This document shows positions 1 to 9,374 of a stretch of DNA of 64,000 nucleotides, in pieces (within the stretch, counting starts at the first letter, position 1; every line of letters begins with the position of its first letter). Location: contig NZ_JAUSQX010000001.1 in the NCBI RefSeq assembly GCF_030811535.1, positions 372,001 to 436,000 of the forward strand, in the 5' to 3' direction. The notes under the pieces are model-generated. The model searched no databases, was not told where the DNA came from, and saw only the letters and a program-made list of their open reading frames with translations. The position numbers and the translations under genes are program-made. The DNA is from Trueperella bonasi. Its GTDB lineage: Bacteria; Actinomycetota; Actinomycetes; Actinomycetales; Actinomycetaceae.

Positions 1-2952
1 ATACACGAGCTTCGCCCCGCCAGCTGCTTCTGCACCTTCGATCGCGCCGCGATTCACCAGCCACTGGTAAACGCGCAGTTGCGGATTGTCTTTCGCCTCC
101 ACCTTCGTCAAAGGGGATTTTGACGTTTTGAAGTCCACCACCGTGATACCCCGCTCATCGGCTTCCAAGCGATCCAACCGCGCACTCACGGTCACGTTTC
201 CGTGCTCATCGCTCAACGTTTCACGCCCACTTTGCTCCACACGAACCTGCGCCGTGGTGCTTTCGAGATACTTTCCAAGGCTCATCACCATCACGTCGAT
301 TTCCTCTCGCATTTTGGTGCCCTCAAAGTCGTATTCGAAATCTAGCTGGGCGATCAATTTATCTGCTCGAACTCGCACAGCATCGGCCGGACCGTTCGGG
401 AATTCCTCCGCGAGAGTATGGATGAGCATCCCCACGTCTAAAGCTCGAGTGTCTGTCGCGGACTCTGCACCGAGCGAACTGAAAAACGAGCGCAGCGGGC
501 ACCTCATTACCGACTCTATTCGCGAGGGCGACACGAAGACATCACCGTTCGAACCCTCACAGGTGGTTGGCTCGAAGCTATCCACCCATGTTTGCGGCTG
601 CGCCGTTGCCACACCTTTGCGCGCGAGCCCATCGAGGATTGCCTGTGCGGCGTGCGACAGGATCTCATCACCACTGGCCATGGCTTGGCGCAACTCGCCG
701 GTCAAACCCGCGGTGTCCAGAAGGCTTGCCACCGAAGTGGCTTCTTTCGCTTCAGGGAACAGCCAGCTTAAAAATCGCGAGGGTTGCACCCCGTCACCGC
801 ACGAGGCCGTGACTAGCACAGACTCTCTCGCGCGGGTGATCGATTTGAGTAGCATTCGTAGCTCATCGTCAATCACATCGCGTACCAGCTGCCCGGATAC
901 CACGTCGCGGCCCGCCATCTCCGAACCGAGCACCACATTGACTAATTTGGGGACCTTGGTTAGCGGGTTGCGCAACCTCGTATTAGGCCACACTCCCTCG
1001 TTCAACCCGAGGATCGCCACGTGGTCCCAGGTTTTCCCGATCGTCGACGACGGCGTCACAAGGGCCACCTCGTCCGCGAGGGCTCCCGTTCGCGCGATGG
1101 AATCTTCGGGCAGATCCTGATCTTCAAGTGCCTCCAAAAGCACGTCAATACCAGCGTCTGCCGGGTCACGATCAGCTTGCCGTTGAGCAATCCGGAACAT
1201 CGAAATCACGGCATCAAGATCGCTATCTGCAGCATCTGCATGGGCGCCGACCCCAAGCGCTTGCTCCCGCCACGCCTCCGCAACCCCGACTCCGGCCCAG
1301 GCTTCCCAGAGAACTTCTTCACCCAGAGCGCCACGTTCGCGCGCCGCCCTAATCCGCGCGATCACTTTGTGGGCCCGATGCAGTTCGGGCACGTTTTTCA
1401 AAAGTTCGCCACCATCGATCACGAGCTTGAGCAGCTCGGATTCCGAACGTGCCCCACCGTCGGCCAGCTCCCAGCCGCGTAGCTCACGCCGCAGGCCACG
1501 CAAATCTAACGGATCAATGGCAAATAACACGCCCGTCAAAACCTGCTCTATCTGCCCCACATCCACTGCCGCCGGCTCGGCGAGCGCGAGTTCGAGAAGG
1601 TCGATCAGCGCGGCTACCGCACGTTGCTCGCGAAGCGGTTCCGAGCGTACCGGCATGGTAATAGGAACGCCGTATCGCAAAAAAGATCGCCGCGTAGCTT
1701 CGTGCATACCGGCTGATCTAGTCACCACCGCCATCTTCGAATATGGCACTGCGTCCAGTAAATGCAGGCGCCGCATGCGGGTTGCAACATAGGCAATTTC
1801 CTCATCCTCGTTCGCAAAAATCCGAGCTGAGGCCGGGTAGCACGCTACGCCGTCAGCTCCCTGAGAATCCATATTCGCGCTGTCCGCTACGAAATCTGCC
1901 GACCTGTGCTTACCCGCACCAGCGGTGTGAATACCCGAGGTTACTCGCTGTGCTATCTGCGCAATCTGCCCGCCAGAGCGATACCGATGGGTTAAGTACA
2001 TGCGCTGGGCACCAATACCGCCCGCCGGTTCATCCCGGGTGAGTAGCGCGGGCAGGTGAGCAACGCCGCCACGAAATCCTTGCACCGCCGCATCCGGATC
2101 ACCGAAGGTCACAATCGAAGAACCGTCGGCTTTCAGCGCTTGGAGCAGGGCACGCACGGCCAAAGTGGAGTTTTCCACGTCGTCGATGATCACCCAATCC
2201 CAGCGGGGCTTAGCAATACCGAGCTTTCCGCCGCGCACCTCCGCGCGTTCCCACCCCTGAAGCATGGCCGCAGCTTGCGTGAGCAGGCGTGCGTGATCGA
2301 CGATGTCTTGGTTTTGGTGCCCAATTCCCGCCTGAGTAGCCAGCGCCTTTTCGTATCCCTCCATAATGTGGGCGCCCACCTGCCAGATCGGCTCCCCCAC
2401 GCGTTCCCCCAGCCTTGCCAAATCGTCAGCTGAAAGTTCCAATTCGGCAGCCCGTGTGATGAGATCTCTGAACTCCGCGCGATAGGCGGGCAAACGTGCC
2501 GCCTCGCCGTCTTGCGCCCACTCGGGCAAACTTCCCGGAACGGCACCGGCCAAAATAAGATCAAAATACTCTTTAAGAAAAGAATCTTGATCTGGACCGC
2601 TCAAAAGTTCCGGTTCGCGCCTACCCACATACTGCGCGTAGGCCGATACAATCCCGAACGCGAAAGCAGTAATCGAGCGCACGTCCACCGTTGCGGGCAA
2701 GTACCCTAGCGTGCGTGATAGAGCGTTGCGAAGATCCGAGGCTGCCCTGCGATCGGGGGAAAGAACGGCAACCTGCGCATCCGGATTTTCCCGCACAACA
2801 TTGATGGCCAGTTCGATCGTGAGCGCACTCTTGCCGGTTCCGGGTGCACCAATCACCGATGCAACGCAAGGCGCGCGCAGGCCGAGCACTGCCTGTTGAG
2901 AGGCATCCCACTGGCGGCTTTCGTCACTTTTTGGCTCACATTCGTTTTCCAT
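1..2952 (-). CDS. adnA: AdnA-like ATP-dependent helicase-nuclease (UvrD/RecB type), partial at left edge
   Basis: A reading frame of 984 codons starts at the ATG complementary to 2950-2952 and runs off the left edge. Residues about 34-42 (GAPGTGKSA) form a Walker A motif. A motif VI-like ITRARESVLVTAS is present. Near the left edge VVDFKTSK is the core of a RecB/PD-(D/E)XK nuclease domain. This is the layout of mycobacterial AdnA, which with AdnB resects double-strand breaks during recombination. DUF3107 and an RhlE-like helicase gene lie upstream, as at Rv3202c/Rv3208A/Rv3211 in M. tuberculosis, which favours AdnA over AdnB. The usual DE/DD-x-Q of motif II reads DDVEN, so the motor may be atypical. 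AdnB is expected just left of the window. Confidence 0.85.
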   Translation of the reverse strand, partial: MENECEPKSDESRQWDASQQAVLGLRAPCVASVIGAPGTGKSALTIELAINVVRENPDAQVAVLSPDRRAASDLRNALSRTLGYLPATVDVRSITAFAFGIVSAYAQYVGRREPELLSGPDQDSFLKEYFDLILAGAVPGSLPEWAQDGEAARLPAYRAEFRDLITRAAELELSADDLARLGERVGEPIWQVGAHIMEGYEKALATQAGIGHQNQDIVDHARLLTQAAAMLQGWERAEVRGGKLGIAKPRWDWVIIDDVENSTLAVRALLQALKADGSSIVTFGDPDAAVQGFRGGVAHLPALLTRDEPAGGIGAQRMYLTHRYRSGGQIAQIAQRVTSGIHTAGAGKHRSADFVADSANMDSQGADGVACYPASARIFANEDEEIAYVATRMRRLHLLDAVPYSKMAVVTRSAGMHEATRRSFLRYGVPITMPVRSEPLREQRAVAALIDLLELALAEPAAVDVGQIEQVLTGVLFAIDPLDLRGLRRELRGWELADGGARSESELLKLVIDGGELLKNVPELHRAHKVIARIRAARERGALGEEVLWEAWAGVGVAEAWREQALGVGAHADAADSDLDAVISMFRIAQRQADRDPADAGIDVLLEALEDQDLPEDSIARTGALADEVALVTPSSTIGKTWDHVAILGLNEGVWPNTRLRNPLTKVPKLVNVVLGSEMAGRDVVSGQLVRDVIDDELRMLLKSITRARESVLVTASCGDGVQPSRFLSWLFPEAKEATSVASLLDTAGLTGELRQAMASGDEILSHAAQAILDGLARKGVATAQPQTWVDSFEPTTCEGSNGDVFVSPSRIESVMRCPLRSFFSSLGAESATDTRALDVGMLIHTLAEEFPNGPADAVRVRADKLIAQLDFEYDFEGTKMREEIDVMVMSLGKYLESTTAQVRVEQSGRETLSDEHGNVTVSARLDRLEADERGITVVDFKTSKSPLTKVEAKDNPQLRVYQWLVNRGAIEGAEAAGGAKLVY

Positions 2953-3068
2953 AACACCGAGCCTAACGGACTGGTCCGACATAGTTTTGGCTCGCAATGA
3001 AAAGCAACCAAACTTCGGCACTTCCACCGGATAGAATTGGTGCAGACCTGCTGACAATCGGAGGAAAC

Positions 3069-3290
3069 ATGGACATCACTATCGGAATTTGTAACATTCA
3101 GCGCGAGTTAACCCTCAACGTCGCACTGAGTAGCGACGAAGTTGGTCAAAAAGTCTCCGACGCTCTTGAAAACGGCACGGTTCTTTCGCTTGAAGACACG
3201 GATGGAAACGTCGTGCTCGTTCCCTCCACAGCCATCGGCTACGTTCAAATCAACGAAGCTCAAACGCGGCGCGTGGGATTCGGGTTCTAA
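3069..3290 (+). CDS. DUF3107 family small protein
   Basis: A 73-residue acidic protein starting MDITIGICNIQ. An upstream in-frame start at 2997 exists, but GGAGGAAAC directly before 3069 is a strong ribosome binding site and the family starts at this point. It matches the DUF3107 family of short actinobacterial proteins (TB9.4, Rv3208A in M. tuberculosis). The function is unknown. It is divergent from the AdnA gene and lies upstream of the DEAD-box helicase, the same neighbourhood as in mycobacteria. Confidence 0.85.
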   Translation: MDITIGICNIQRELTLNVALSSDEVGQKVSDALENGTVLSLEDTDGNVVLVPSTAIGYVQINEAQTRRVGFGF

Positions 3291-3397
3291 TCGGGTAGAC
3301 TCATCCGTGGCTGACCGGTCGTCACGGTTTGACTCAAGAATTTTCACGATCGGCTGCCCGGGCGCATTCCAATCCGGCGCGCCCTCCCAAGTCGAAA

Positions 3398-5035
3398 GTG
3401 AATACTGTGCAAGAACAACCACAATCTGGAATTGTGAACACGACCGGCGCCATCGTGCGCCAAGCAAACGAACCGGAAGCTGATATCCAGGCGTCGGCAG
3501 CAGAACTCGAACTGAAAGAAAAGTCTTTTGCCGACTACGGCGTCTCCACGCCAATTGTCGAAGCGCTCGAAGCACAAGGGATTACATTTCCCTTTCCCAT
3601 CCAGGCACTCACCCTTCCGGTTGCGCTCAAAGGCTCGGATATCATTGGCCAAGCCAAAACGGGCACTGGAAAAACGCTCGGCTTTGGCATCCCAATGGTC
3701 GAAAAGGTGATTGGACCCAATGAGGAAGGGTGGGACAAGTTACGCAACCCCGGTAAGCCTCAGGGACTTATCGTCGTGCCGACCCGCGAGCTTGCCAAAC
3801 AGGTTGCCGGAGATATTCGCGATATCAGCGCCAACCGCAACATTCGCGTCGTCGAAGTTTACGGCGGTAAAGCCTACGAACCGCAGGTTAAGCAACTGGA
3901 AAAAGGTGCGGAGATCGTCGTCGGCACGCCAGGACGCATGATCGATCTGAGTAAACAGCGCACACTTGATCTTTCCACTGCGCACACGGTTGTGCTTGAT
4001 GAAGCCGACGAGATGCTCGACCTCGGCTTCCTTGAGGACGTCGAAACGATCCTCGCATCCACGCCGCCGAATCGCCACACCATGCTATTTTCAGCCACAA
4101 TGCCCGGCCCGGTCATCACCATGGCCCGCCGATACATGTCCAAGCCGACGCACATTCGCGCCCAGGCGCACGACGACGATTCGGCAACCGTCAAGCAGGT
4201 CAAACAGGTGGTCTACCGCGCTCATGCCCTCAATAAGTCCGAGGTACTTGCTCGTATTTTGCAGGCGAAAGACCGCGGGCTCACCATCGTTTTTGCCCGC
4301 ACTAAACGCACTGCAGCAAGGCTCGCCGACGAACTCGAAGACCGCGGCTTCGCGACCGGCTCCCTGCATGGCGATCTCGGCCAAGGCGCACGTGAACAGG
4401 CCATGCGCGCCTTCCGCAACGGAAAGATCGACGTGCTCGTGGCAACCGACGTCGCCGCACGCGGTATCGATGTCGAGGACGTGACGCACGTTATTAACTA
4501 CCAGTGCCCAGAGGATGAAAAGACCTACCTGCACCGCATTGGTCGTACCGGCCGTGCTGGAAGTAAGGGGACGGCCGTCACCTTCGTGGACTGGGAAGAC
4601 ATGCCACGTTGGTCCGTGATCAATAATGCGCTCAATCTCGGATTCCCAGAACCGGTGGAAACGTACCACACCTCCGACCATCTCTACACCGATTTGGACA
4701 TCGACCCGAAGGCCACCGGCCGCCTACCCAAATCCGAACGTACGCGCGCCGGCCTCGACGCCGAAAAACTTGAGGATCTGGGCGAAACCGGCAAGCGCAC
4801 ACCGCGCGGCCGGGGCCGCGGGCAAGGTCGGGGCCGCAGGCGAGGTCGGGGCCCCGGGGCCAGAGGTGAACGCTCAAGTAGAGATGAGCGCGGAGGTAGG
4901 CAACGCAAACGCACTCGGCGTACCGATCGGGGTTCGGATAGTAACCGCCACGAAGGTCAGCACCACGAAGGTGATCGTAGCGATAGTGGAGGCGAGGAAA
5001 GGCCTCGGCGGCAGCGGCGCCGGATCAGACGCTAG
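3398..5035 (+). CDS. DEAD-box ATP-dependent RNA helicase (RhlE-like)
   Basis: Unwinds structured RNA in ribosome assembly or mRNA decay, by family. All core motifs are visible (numbering from 3398): Q motif FADYGVS, motif I AKTGTGKT at 86-93, PTRELA, TPGR, DEAD at 201-204, SAT at 232, IVFARTK, ATDVAARGID, and HRIGRTGR at 379-386. The last 80 or so residues are a basic Arg/Gly-rich tail typical of RNA-binding extensions. The start is uncertain. An in-frame TTG lies at 3329 and another GTG at 3407, none with a convincing ribosome binding site, and 3398 (GTG) is a compromise. The stop codon overlaps that of the convergent MarC gene by four bases. Confidence 0.93.
   Translation: MNTVQEQPQSGIVNTTGAIVRQANEPEADIQASAAELELKEKSFADYGVSTPIVEALEAQGITFPFPIQALTLPVALKGSDIIGQAKTGTGKTLGFGIPMVEKVIGPNEEGWDKLRNPGKPQGLIVVPTRELAKQVAGDIRDISANRNIRVVEVYGGKAYEPQVKQLEKGAEIVVGTPGRMIDLSKQRTLDLSTAHTVVLDEADEMLDLGFLEDVETILASTPPNRHTMLFSATMPGPVITMARRYMSKPTHIRAQAHDDDSATVKQVKQVVYRAHALNKSEVLARILQAKDRGLTIVFARTKRTAARLADELEDRGFATGSLHGDLGQGAREQAMRAFRNGKIDVLVATDVAARGIDVEDVTHVINYQCPEDEKTYLHRIGRTGRAGSKGTAVTFVDWEDMPRWSVINNALNLGFPEPVETYHTSDHLYTDLDIDPKATGRLPKSERTRAGLDAEKLEDLGETGKRTPRGRGRGQGRGRRRGRGPGARGERSSRDERGGRQRKRTRRTDRGSDSNRHEGQHHEGDRSDSGGEERPRRQRRRIRR
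4808..4861 (+). repeat. Three 18-bp tandem repeats in the helicase tail
   Basis: Units at 4808-4825, 4826-4843 and 4844-4861 share the core GGTCGGGGCCGCAGGCGA with a few substitutions. Each adds six residues to the Arg/Gly-rich tail (RGRGQG, RGRRRG, RGPGAR type), so copy-number change would keep the frame. Confidence 0.75.
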
Positions 5036-5652
5036 CCGATGAGCGGTTCAACCACACCTAGTACGCCGGCAATGATCAGCTGAGTAGCGATCGCCGCGAG
5101 AAGCATGCCCGACAGGCGGGTTAGTAGCATGACGCCGGCCTCGCCCAAGACTCGCATGATGGTGCCGGAAAAGTGCATCGCAATCCAAGAAATAATGAGC
5201 ACGATCGTCATCGCACCGATCACGGTGACCTTATCGATCACGTCGCCATCGGCTTCACGCATCAAGAGCATGAAAGCCACGATCGCACCCGGGCCGGCAA
5301 GCAGTGGCATGCCCAGTGGAACCATGGCCACGTGAATCGAACCGCCTGCATCGCCCGGATCTTGCTCCTCACCCGTCAGCAGTTGCAAGGCCACCAGTAG
5401 CAACAGCAGGCCGCCTGAGATCTGAAGAGCCGACGGCGAAATGCCAAGCCAATCAAAGAGGTAGAAGCCAAAGAATCCAAATACGAGTAAGAGCAACAGC
5501 GCAATAAAATTGGCTTGGAAGGCAACTTTCTTGCGATCCTTCTTCTCCATGGTTCGCGTCAGCGCCATGAACACCGGCACGTTTCCGGGTGGATCGATAA
5601 TGACCAAGAGCGTAGCGAAGGCCGATGCGAAGAGCGCGCCATCAAACGTCAC
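5032..5652 (-). CDS. MarC family integral membrane protein
   Basis: A 206-residue, very hydrophobic protein with about six membrane segments and the MarC-family opening FATLLVIIDPPGNVPVFMALT. Early annotation tied the family to multiple antibiotic resistance, but its transport role is not established. The start (5652) overlaps the stop of the upstream PHP gene by four bases, so the two are probably translationally coupled. Its stop overlaps the stop of the convergent DEAD-box helicase. Length is normal for the family. Confidence 0.88.
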   Translation of the reverse strand: MTFDGALFASAFATLLVIIDPPGNVPVFMALTRTMEKKDRKKVAFQANFIALLLLLVFGFFGFYLFDWLGISPSALQISGGLLLLLVALQLLTGEEQDPGDAGGSIHVAMVPLGMPLLAGPGAIVAFMLLMREADGDVIDKVTVIGAMTIVLIISWIAMHFSGTIMRVLGEAGVMLLTRLSGMLLAAIATQLIIAGVLGVVEPLIG

Positions 5653-6500
5653 GGGTGTAAGACCTCCAGGTATGAGCCCTGCGTCAGGGCCTCGAGCGTG
5701 TCCGGCTGCGTGGTATTTTCGCCGAGCCGGTTCGGTTTTCCTTCGCCATGGTAGTCGCTGGTGCCGAACTGGAAAAGTCCAAGGCGGCTCGCAGTTGCCA
5801 CAATCTCACCGCGGCGTTCGCGAGGGTTATCGCGGTGGTCAACTTCGATACCAAATAGTCCGGCCTCAGCCATCTGGTCAACGGCTTCGGCAGGCAGTAT
5901 TCGGCCGCGTGAAAGTGCGAGCGGGTGCGCAAAAACTGCCTTACCTCCGGCATCAACGATCCATTCGATCGCCTCAAAAACATCGGGGGCATATTGGGGA
6001 ACGTAATACTTGTTATCCGGATGAAGCAGCTGCGCGAAGGCTTCCTCTCTATCCGCTACGATTCCCCGGTTGACGAGCGCGTCGGCAATGTGCGGGCGCC
6101 CGGCAGGTGCTCCTACTTCTTTTACGGCGACGACGTCGTCCCAGTCAATCGAGAAGTCTTCAGCAAGTCTGGCCACAATTTCGCGAGCCCGCTCCTCGCG
6201 AGCGCCGCTCATCTTCCTTCGATGCTCGGCCAGCTGCCCAGCTTCCGGATCGAAGAGGTAGGCGAGCATGTGAACGGACATTGACCGACCGGCGTCGTTA
6301 TACCGCGTGGTCATCTCCATTCCGCGCACCAGACTCACGCCCGTGCTTTCCACGTGCGCCGCGGCTTCCTTCCAGCCGGCGATCGTGTCGTGATCGGTCA
6401 GTCCGACGACGTCGAGCCCGGCACGCTTAGCTTTTGCCATCAGCTGTGCTGGACTATCGGTGCCATCTGAACAGTTCGTGTGGGTGTGCAGGTCGATCAT
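5649..6500 (-). CDS. PHP domain phosphoesterase (RNase AM/TrpH type)
   Basis: A 283-residue protein of the polymerase and histidinol phosphatase superfamily. Members of this branch hydrolyse 3',5'-nucleoside bisphosphates or trim RNA 5' ends. Metal-binding motifs are clear: DLHTHTNCSDGTDSP at the N-terminus, GLTDHD about 35 residues in, an internal H cluster, and FGTSDYHGEGKPN near the C-terminus. The start at 6500 puts MIDLHTHT first, as in the family. A longer in-frame version to 6635 would overlap the divergent aminopeptidase gene and is not favoured. It is followed by marC with a four-base overlap. Confidence 0.87.
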   Translation of the reverse strand: MIDLHTHTNCSDGTDSPAQLMAKAKRAGLDVVGLTDHDTIAGWKEAAAHVESTGVSLVRGMEMTTRYNDAGRSMSVHMLAYLFDPEAGQLAEHRRKMSGAREERAREIVARLAEDFSIDWDDVVAVKEVGAPAGRPHIADALVNRGIVADREEAFAQLLHPDNKYYVPQYAPDVFEAIEWIVDAGGKAVFAHPLALSRGRILPAEAVDQMAEAGLFGIEVDHRDNPRERRGEIVATASRLGLFQFGTSDYHGEGKPNRLGENTTQPDTLEALTQGSYLEVLHP

Positions 6501-6570
6501 AGGTTCACGGTAGATCGGCCCGGTGATTTCGGCAACTACGAACGAATGCGGGTTCCGTTGATGAACGTGG

Positions 6571-6583
6571 GATAATGCGATTA
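6571..6583 (+). promoter_or_regulatory. Extended -10 box, probably leaderless, for aminopeptidase P
   Basis: TGG followed by GATAAT (6571-6576) ends six bases before the ATG at 6583, and no ribosome binding site is present. Transcription would begin at or next to the start codon. No clear -35 element is seen. Confidence 0.5.
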
Positions 6584-8088
6584 TGACTACTGACCGCACA
6601 GATAAAACGCAGACAGCCGAAGAAAAAGCCCACAATCGTACCCAGCGCCCACAGGGTAAGGTGTTTCGCCAGTTTATTGGTGAAGACTGGGGTGAACGCC
6701 CGCCCGGGCCGAAGCGGATGGAGGTGGCCGATTACACCCCGGCCCGGCACGAGACTCTGTCCAAGCTTTTTCCCGGGGAGCGCCTGATCATTCCCGCTGG
6801 CGACTTGAAGGTGCGTTCGAACGATACGGACTACCGGTTTCGCGCGCATTCGGCATTTTCGCACTTGAGCGGGCTTGGCGGTGAAGATGAACCCGGAGCT
6901 GTACTCGTGTTTAATCCGGTTGACGAGGGCCACGAGGTTACCCTTTACTTCCACCCGCGCGCCCCGCGTTCTTCGGAAGAGTTTTATGCGGATTCGCGCC
7001 ACGGCGAATTCTGGGTGGGAGCCCGCCTATCGGCAGAAGAAATGGAAACCGCTACGGGTATCAAGGTGGCGCACATCGATGAGATGAAAGACGCTATTTC
7101 GAAGGATCTGGGCGAGGTGCAAATCCGCGTGATGCCACAATCGGACCAGGCGGTCGAGGCCTTGGTGGCGGAACTTCGCGAACAGAGCGGCCTGACCGAA
7201 GGCGCCGCGCAGGCTGATGCCCGGCTCGCCGAAGCCACTTCCGAAATGCGGCTGACGAAGGACGAGTTTGAGATTGCCGAAATGCAAAAGGCAATCGACG
7301 TCACGGCTGCCGGATTCGATGAAATGATCCGTGCACTGCCGCGCGCGAAGGAGCATTGGCGCGGCGAACGCGTACTCGAGGGCGTTTTCCACGCCAAGGC
7401 ACGCGAAGAAGGCAACGGCCTTGGCTACGAAACGATCGCGGCGGCCGGCAACAACGCGAACACATTGCACTGGATCACCAATGACGGCCAGGTTCGCGAT
7501 GGCGAGCTGATCCTTATCGACGCTGGCGCCGAAGTTGATTCGCTCTATACCGCGGATATCACGCGCACGCTCCCGATCTCTGGCAAGTTCACCGAAACGC
7601 AACGCGAGGTTTACGACGCCGTGCTGGAAGCTTGCGAACGTTGCCTCGAGGTCGCACAATCTAAGGTGCAATTCAAGGATATTCACGCGGCCGCCATGGA
7701 AGTAATCGCCAAGCATTTGGAGCGCTGGGGAATTCTGCCCGTGAGCGCAGAAGAATCGCTGAAACCAGAAAACCAATACCACCGCCGCTGGATGCCCCAT
7801 GGCACCTCCCACCACCTCGGACTTGACGTGCACGATTGCGCGCAGGCCAAACGTGAGCTCTACCAGGATTCCTACCTTGAGCCGGGCATGATTTTCACGA
7901 TCGAACCCGGCCTGTACTTCCGGGCCGACGACCTGAAAATTCCCGAGCGTTTCCGCGGAATCGGCGTGCGAATAGAAGACGATATTCTCGTCACTGACGA
8001 CGGCGCGATCCGTATGTCCGAATCCATCCCTCGCACAGCGGCCGACGTGGAGCAGTGGATGGCTGACATCTGGAAGGAAAACTCATGA
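6583..8088 (+). CDS. pepP: Xaa-Pro aminopeptidase (aminopeptidase P, M24B)
   Basis: A cytosolic dinuclear metallopeptidase that removes N-terminal residues preceding proline; 501 residues, with an N-terminal creatinase-like domain and a C-terminal pita-bread domain. All five metal ligands can be placed: D313 (LIDAGAEVD), D325 (TADITRTLP), H410 (HGTSHHLGLDVHD), E441 (TIEPGLYF) and E465 (GVRIEDD). H417 matches the second catalytic histidine. Length matches the longer actinobacterial members. The stop overlaps the start of the MgtE-like gene by four bases (ATGA). Confidence 0.95.
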   Translation: MTTDRTDKTQTAEEKAHNRTQRPQGKVFRQFIGEDWGERPPGPKRMEVADYTPARHETLSKLFPGERLIIPAGDLKVRSNDTDYRFRAHSAFSHLSGLGGEDEPGAVLVFNPVDEGHEVTLYFHPRAPRSSEEFYADSRHGEFWVGARLSAEEMETATGIKVAHIDEMKDAISKDLGEVQIRVMPQSDQAVEALVAELREQSGLTEGAAQADARLAEATSEMRLTKDEFEIAEMQKAIDVTAAGFDEMIRALPRAKEHWRGERVLEGVFHAKAREEGNGLGYETIAAAGNNANTLHWITNDGQVRDGELILIDAGAEVDSLYTADITRTLPISGKFTETQREVYDAVLEACERCLEVAQSKVQFKDIHAAAMEVIAKHLERWGILPVSAEESLKPENQYHRRWMPHGTSHHLGLDVHDCAQAKRELYQDSYLEPGMIFTIEPGLYFRADDLKIPERFRGIGVRIEDDILVTDDGAIRMSESIPRTAADVEQWMADIWKENS

Positions 8089-9374
8089 CAGTTGCCACGG
8101 GCCCGCGCGTATTTGCCGGGCGACTTGCGGGGGCACCCGTTTATGATCCACTGGGTGACCGGGTCGGTAAAGTGCACGACATCGTCGTCGTTTTCAGACT
8201 TCGGGGAAACCCGTCGGCTGTTGGCCTAGTAGTGGACGTGACCGGGAAACGCCGGGTGTTTCTACCGCTTACGCGCGTAACATCGATTGCGAACGGCCAG
8301 GTCATTACAACCGGTTTGCTAAATATTCGCCGTTTCGAGCAGCGCCCATCAGAAACGATGGTACTCGGCGAACTACTAGACCGTGAAGTGACCTTTAACG
8401 ACGGTAGTGGAACCGCGAGCGTCGTGGACGTCGCCATCGAACAGGTGGGTAACCGGCAGTGGGCACTCATGACGCTCTATGTTCGCATGGGTAAGGATAG
8501 CGCCGACGCGGGTAACACGAAGCTGGTCAGCAGCTTGGAAGTTTCGGGCCTGCGCACGAAGGTTGCGAATCAGGCGGCAACGGCTCTGCTTGCGCAGATT
8601 AATGAACTTAAGGCGCCCGACGTCGCCGATCTTCTCTCTGATTTACCCGACGAGCGAGCGATCGCCGTCGCAAGCCAGATGCACGATCACCTCCTTGCCG
8701 ACGTATTGGAAGAAATGTCGGACGCGGACCGGGTGACGATCATGAGCGCGCTCGAAGTGGAACGCGCCGCTGACATTTTGGAGGAAATGGAACCTGATGA
8801 TGCGGCCGATTTGGTCAACGATCTGCCGGCATCGAAAGCCGAGATTCTGCTTGCCCGCATGGAGCCGGAGGAAGCCCAAGATGTCCGCCGCCTCATGTCT
8901 TACGGCGAGCGCACGGCCGGTGGCATGATGACCACCGAACCGCTCATCCTCTCCCCCGACGCCCACGTAGCCATGCTCCTTGCCGCAGCTCGCCGCGAGG
9001 ACATTCCGCCTGCAATTGCTTCCATGTGTTTCATTGTTCGCCCGCCGACGGAAACACCGACGGGTCAGTACCTTGGCGTGGTTCACCTGCAGCGCGCACT
9101 GCGCGAGCCGCCCTCAGAGATGGTGGGCACGATGATCGATCAGGTGGAGCCACTTTCACCCGACGACGGCATCGGAACCATCACGCGCCTGCTCGCAACT
9201 TACAATTTGACGGTATTGCCAGTTGTTGACAACGGTTTGCTGGTGGGCGCCGTCTCCGTTGATGACGTTCTTGACCACCTAATGCCACGCGATTGGCGTT
9301 CGGCGGACGAAGACACGGTTGATTCCCACATGGATGAGCGCCACGACGAGGAAGAGGAGAACTCCGATGCCTGA
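8085..9374 (+). CDS. MgtE intracellular-domain and CBS-domain protein
   Basis: A 429-residue protein without membrane segments. The N-terminal part (about 1-170) looks like paired PRC-barrel domains (LAGAPVYDPLGDRVGKVHDIVV). Residues about 180-290 repeat the MgtE_N helical pattern (ISxLPDERA, LEEMEPDDAADLVNDLPA, MEPEEAQDVRRL). Two CBS motifs follow (TTEPLILSPDA; VLPVVDNGLLVGAVSVDDVLDHLM). In MgtE channels this module senses Mg2+. Here the channel itself is missing, as in M. tuberculosis Rv1232c, so the role is probably regulatory or the partner is encoded elsewhere. It is coupled to pepP upstream and to the DUF1003 gene downstream (8-bp overlap). Confidence 0.88.
   Translation: MTVATGPRVFAGRLAGAPVYDPLGDRVGKVHDIVVVFRLRGNPSAVGLVVDVTGKRRVFLPLTRVTSIANGQVITTGLLNIRRFEQRPSETMVLGELLDREVTFNDGSGTASVVDVAIEQVGNRQWALMTLYVRMGKDSADAGNTKLVSSLEVSGLRTKVANQAATALLAQINELKAPDVADLLSDLPDERAIAVASQMHDHLLADVLEEMSDADRVTIMSALEVERAADILEEMEPDDAADLVNDLPASKAEILLARMEPEEAQDVRRLMSYGERTAGGMMTTEPLILSPDAHVAMLLAAARREDIPPAIASMCFIVRPPTETPTGQYLGVVHLQRALREPPSEMVGTMIDQVEPLSPDDGIGTITRLLATYNLTVLPVVDNGLLVGAVSVDDVLDHLMPRDWRSADEDTVDSHMDERHDEEEENSDA

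Noticed and set aside
86-1120. A 344-codon plus-strand frame over the left edge
   Set aside because: The opposite strand encodes the AdnA-like protein with helicase and nuclease motifs; the plus frame is rich in Ser/Thr/Arg without domain content.
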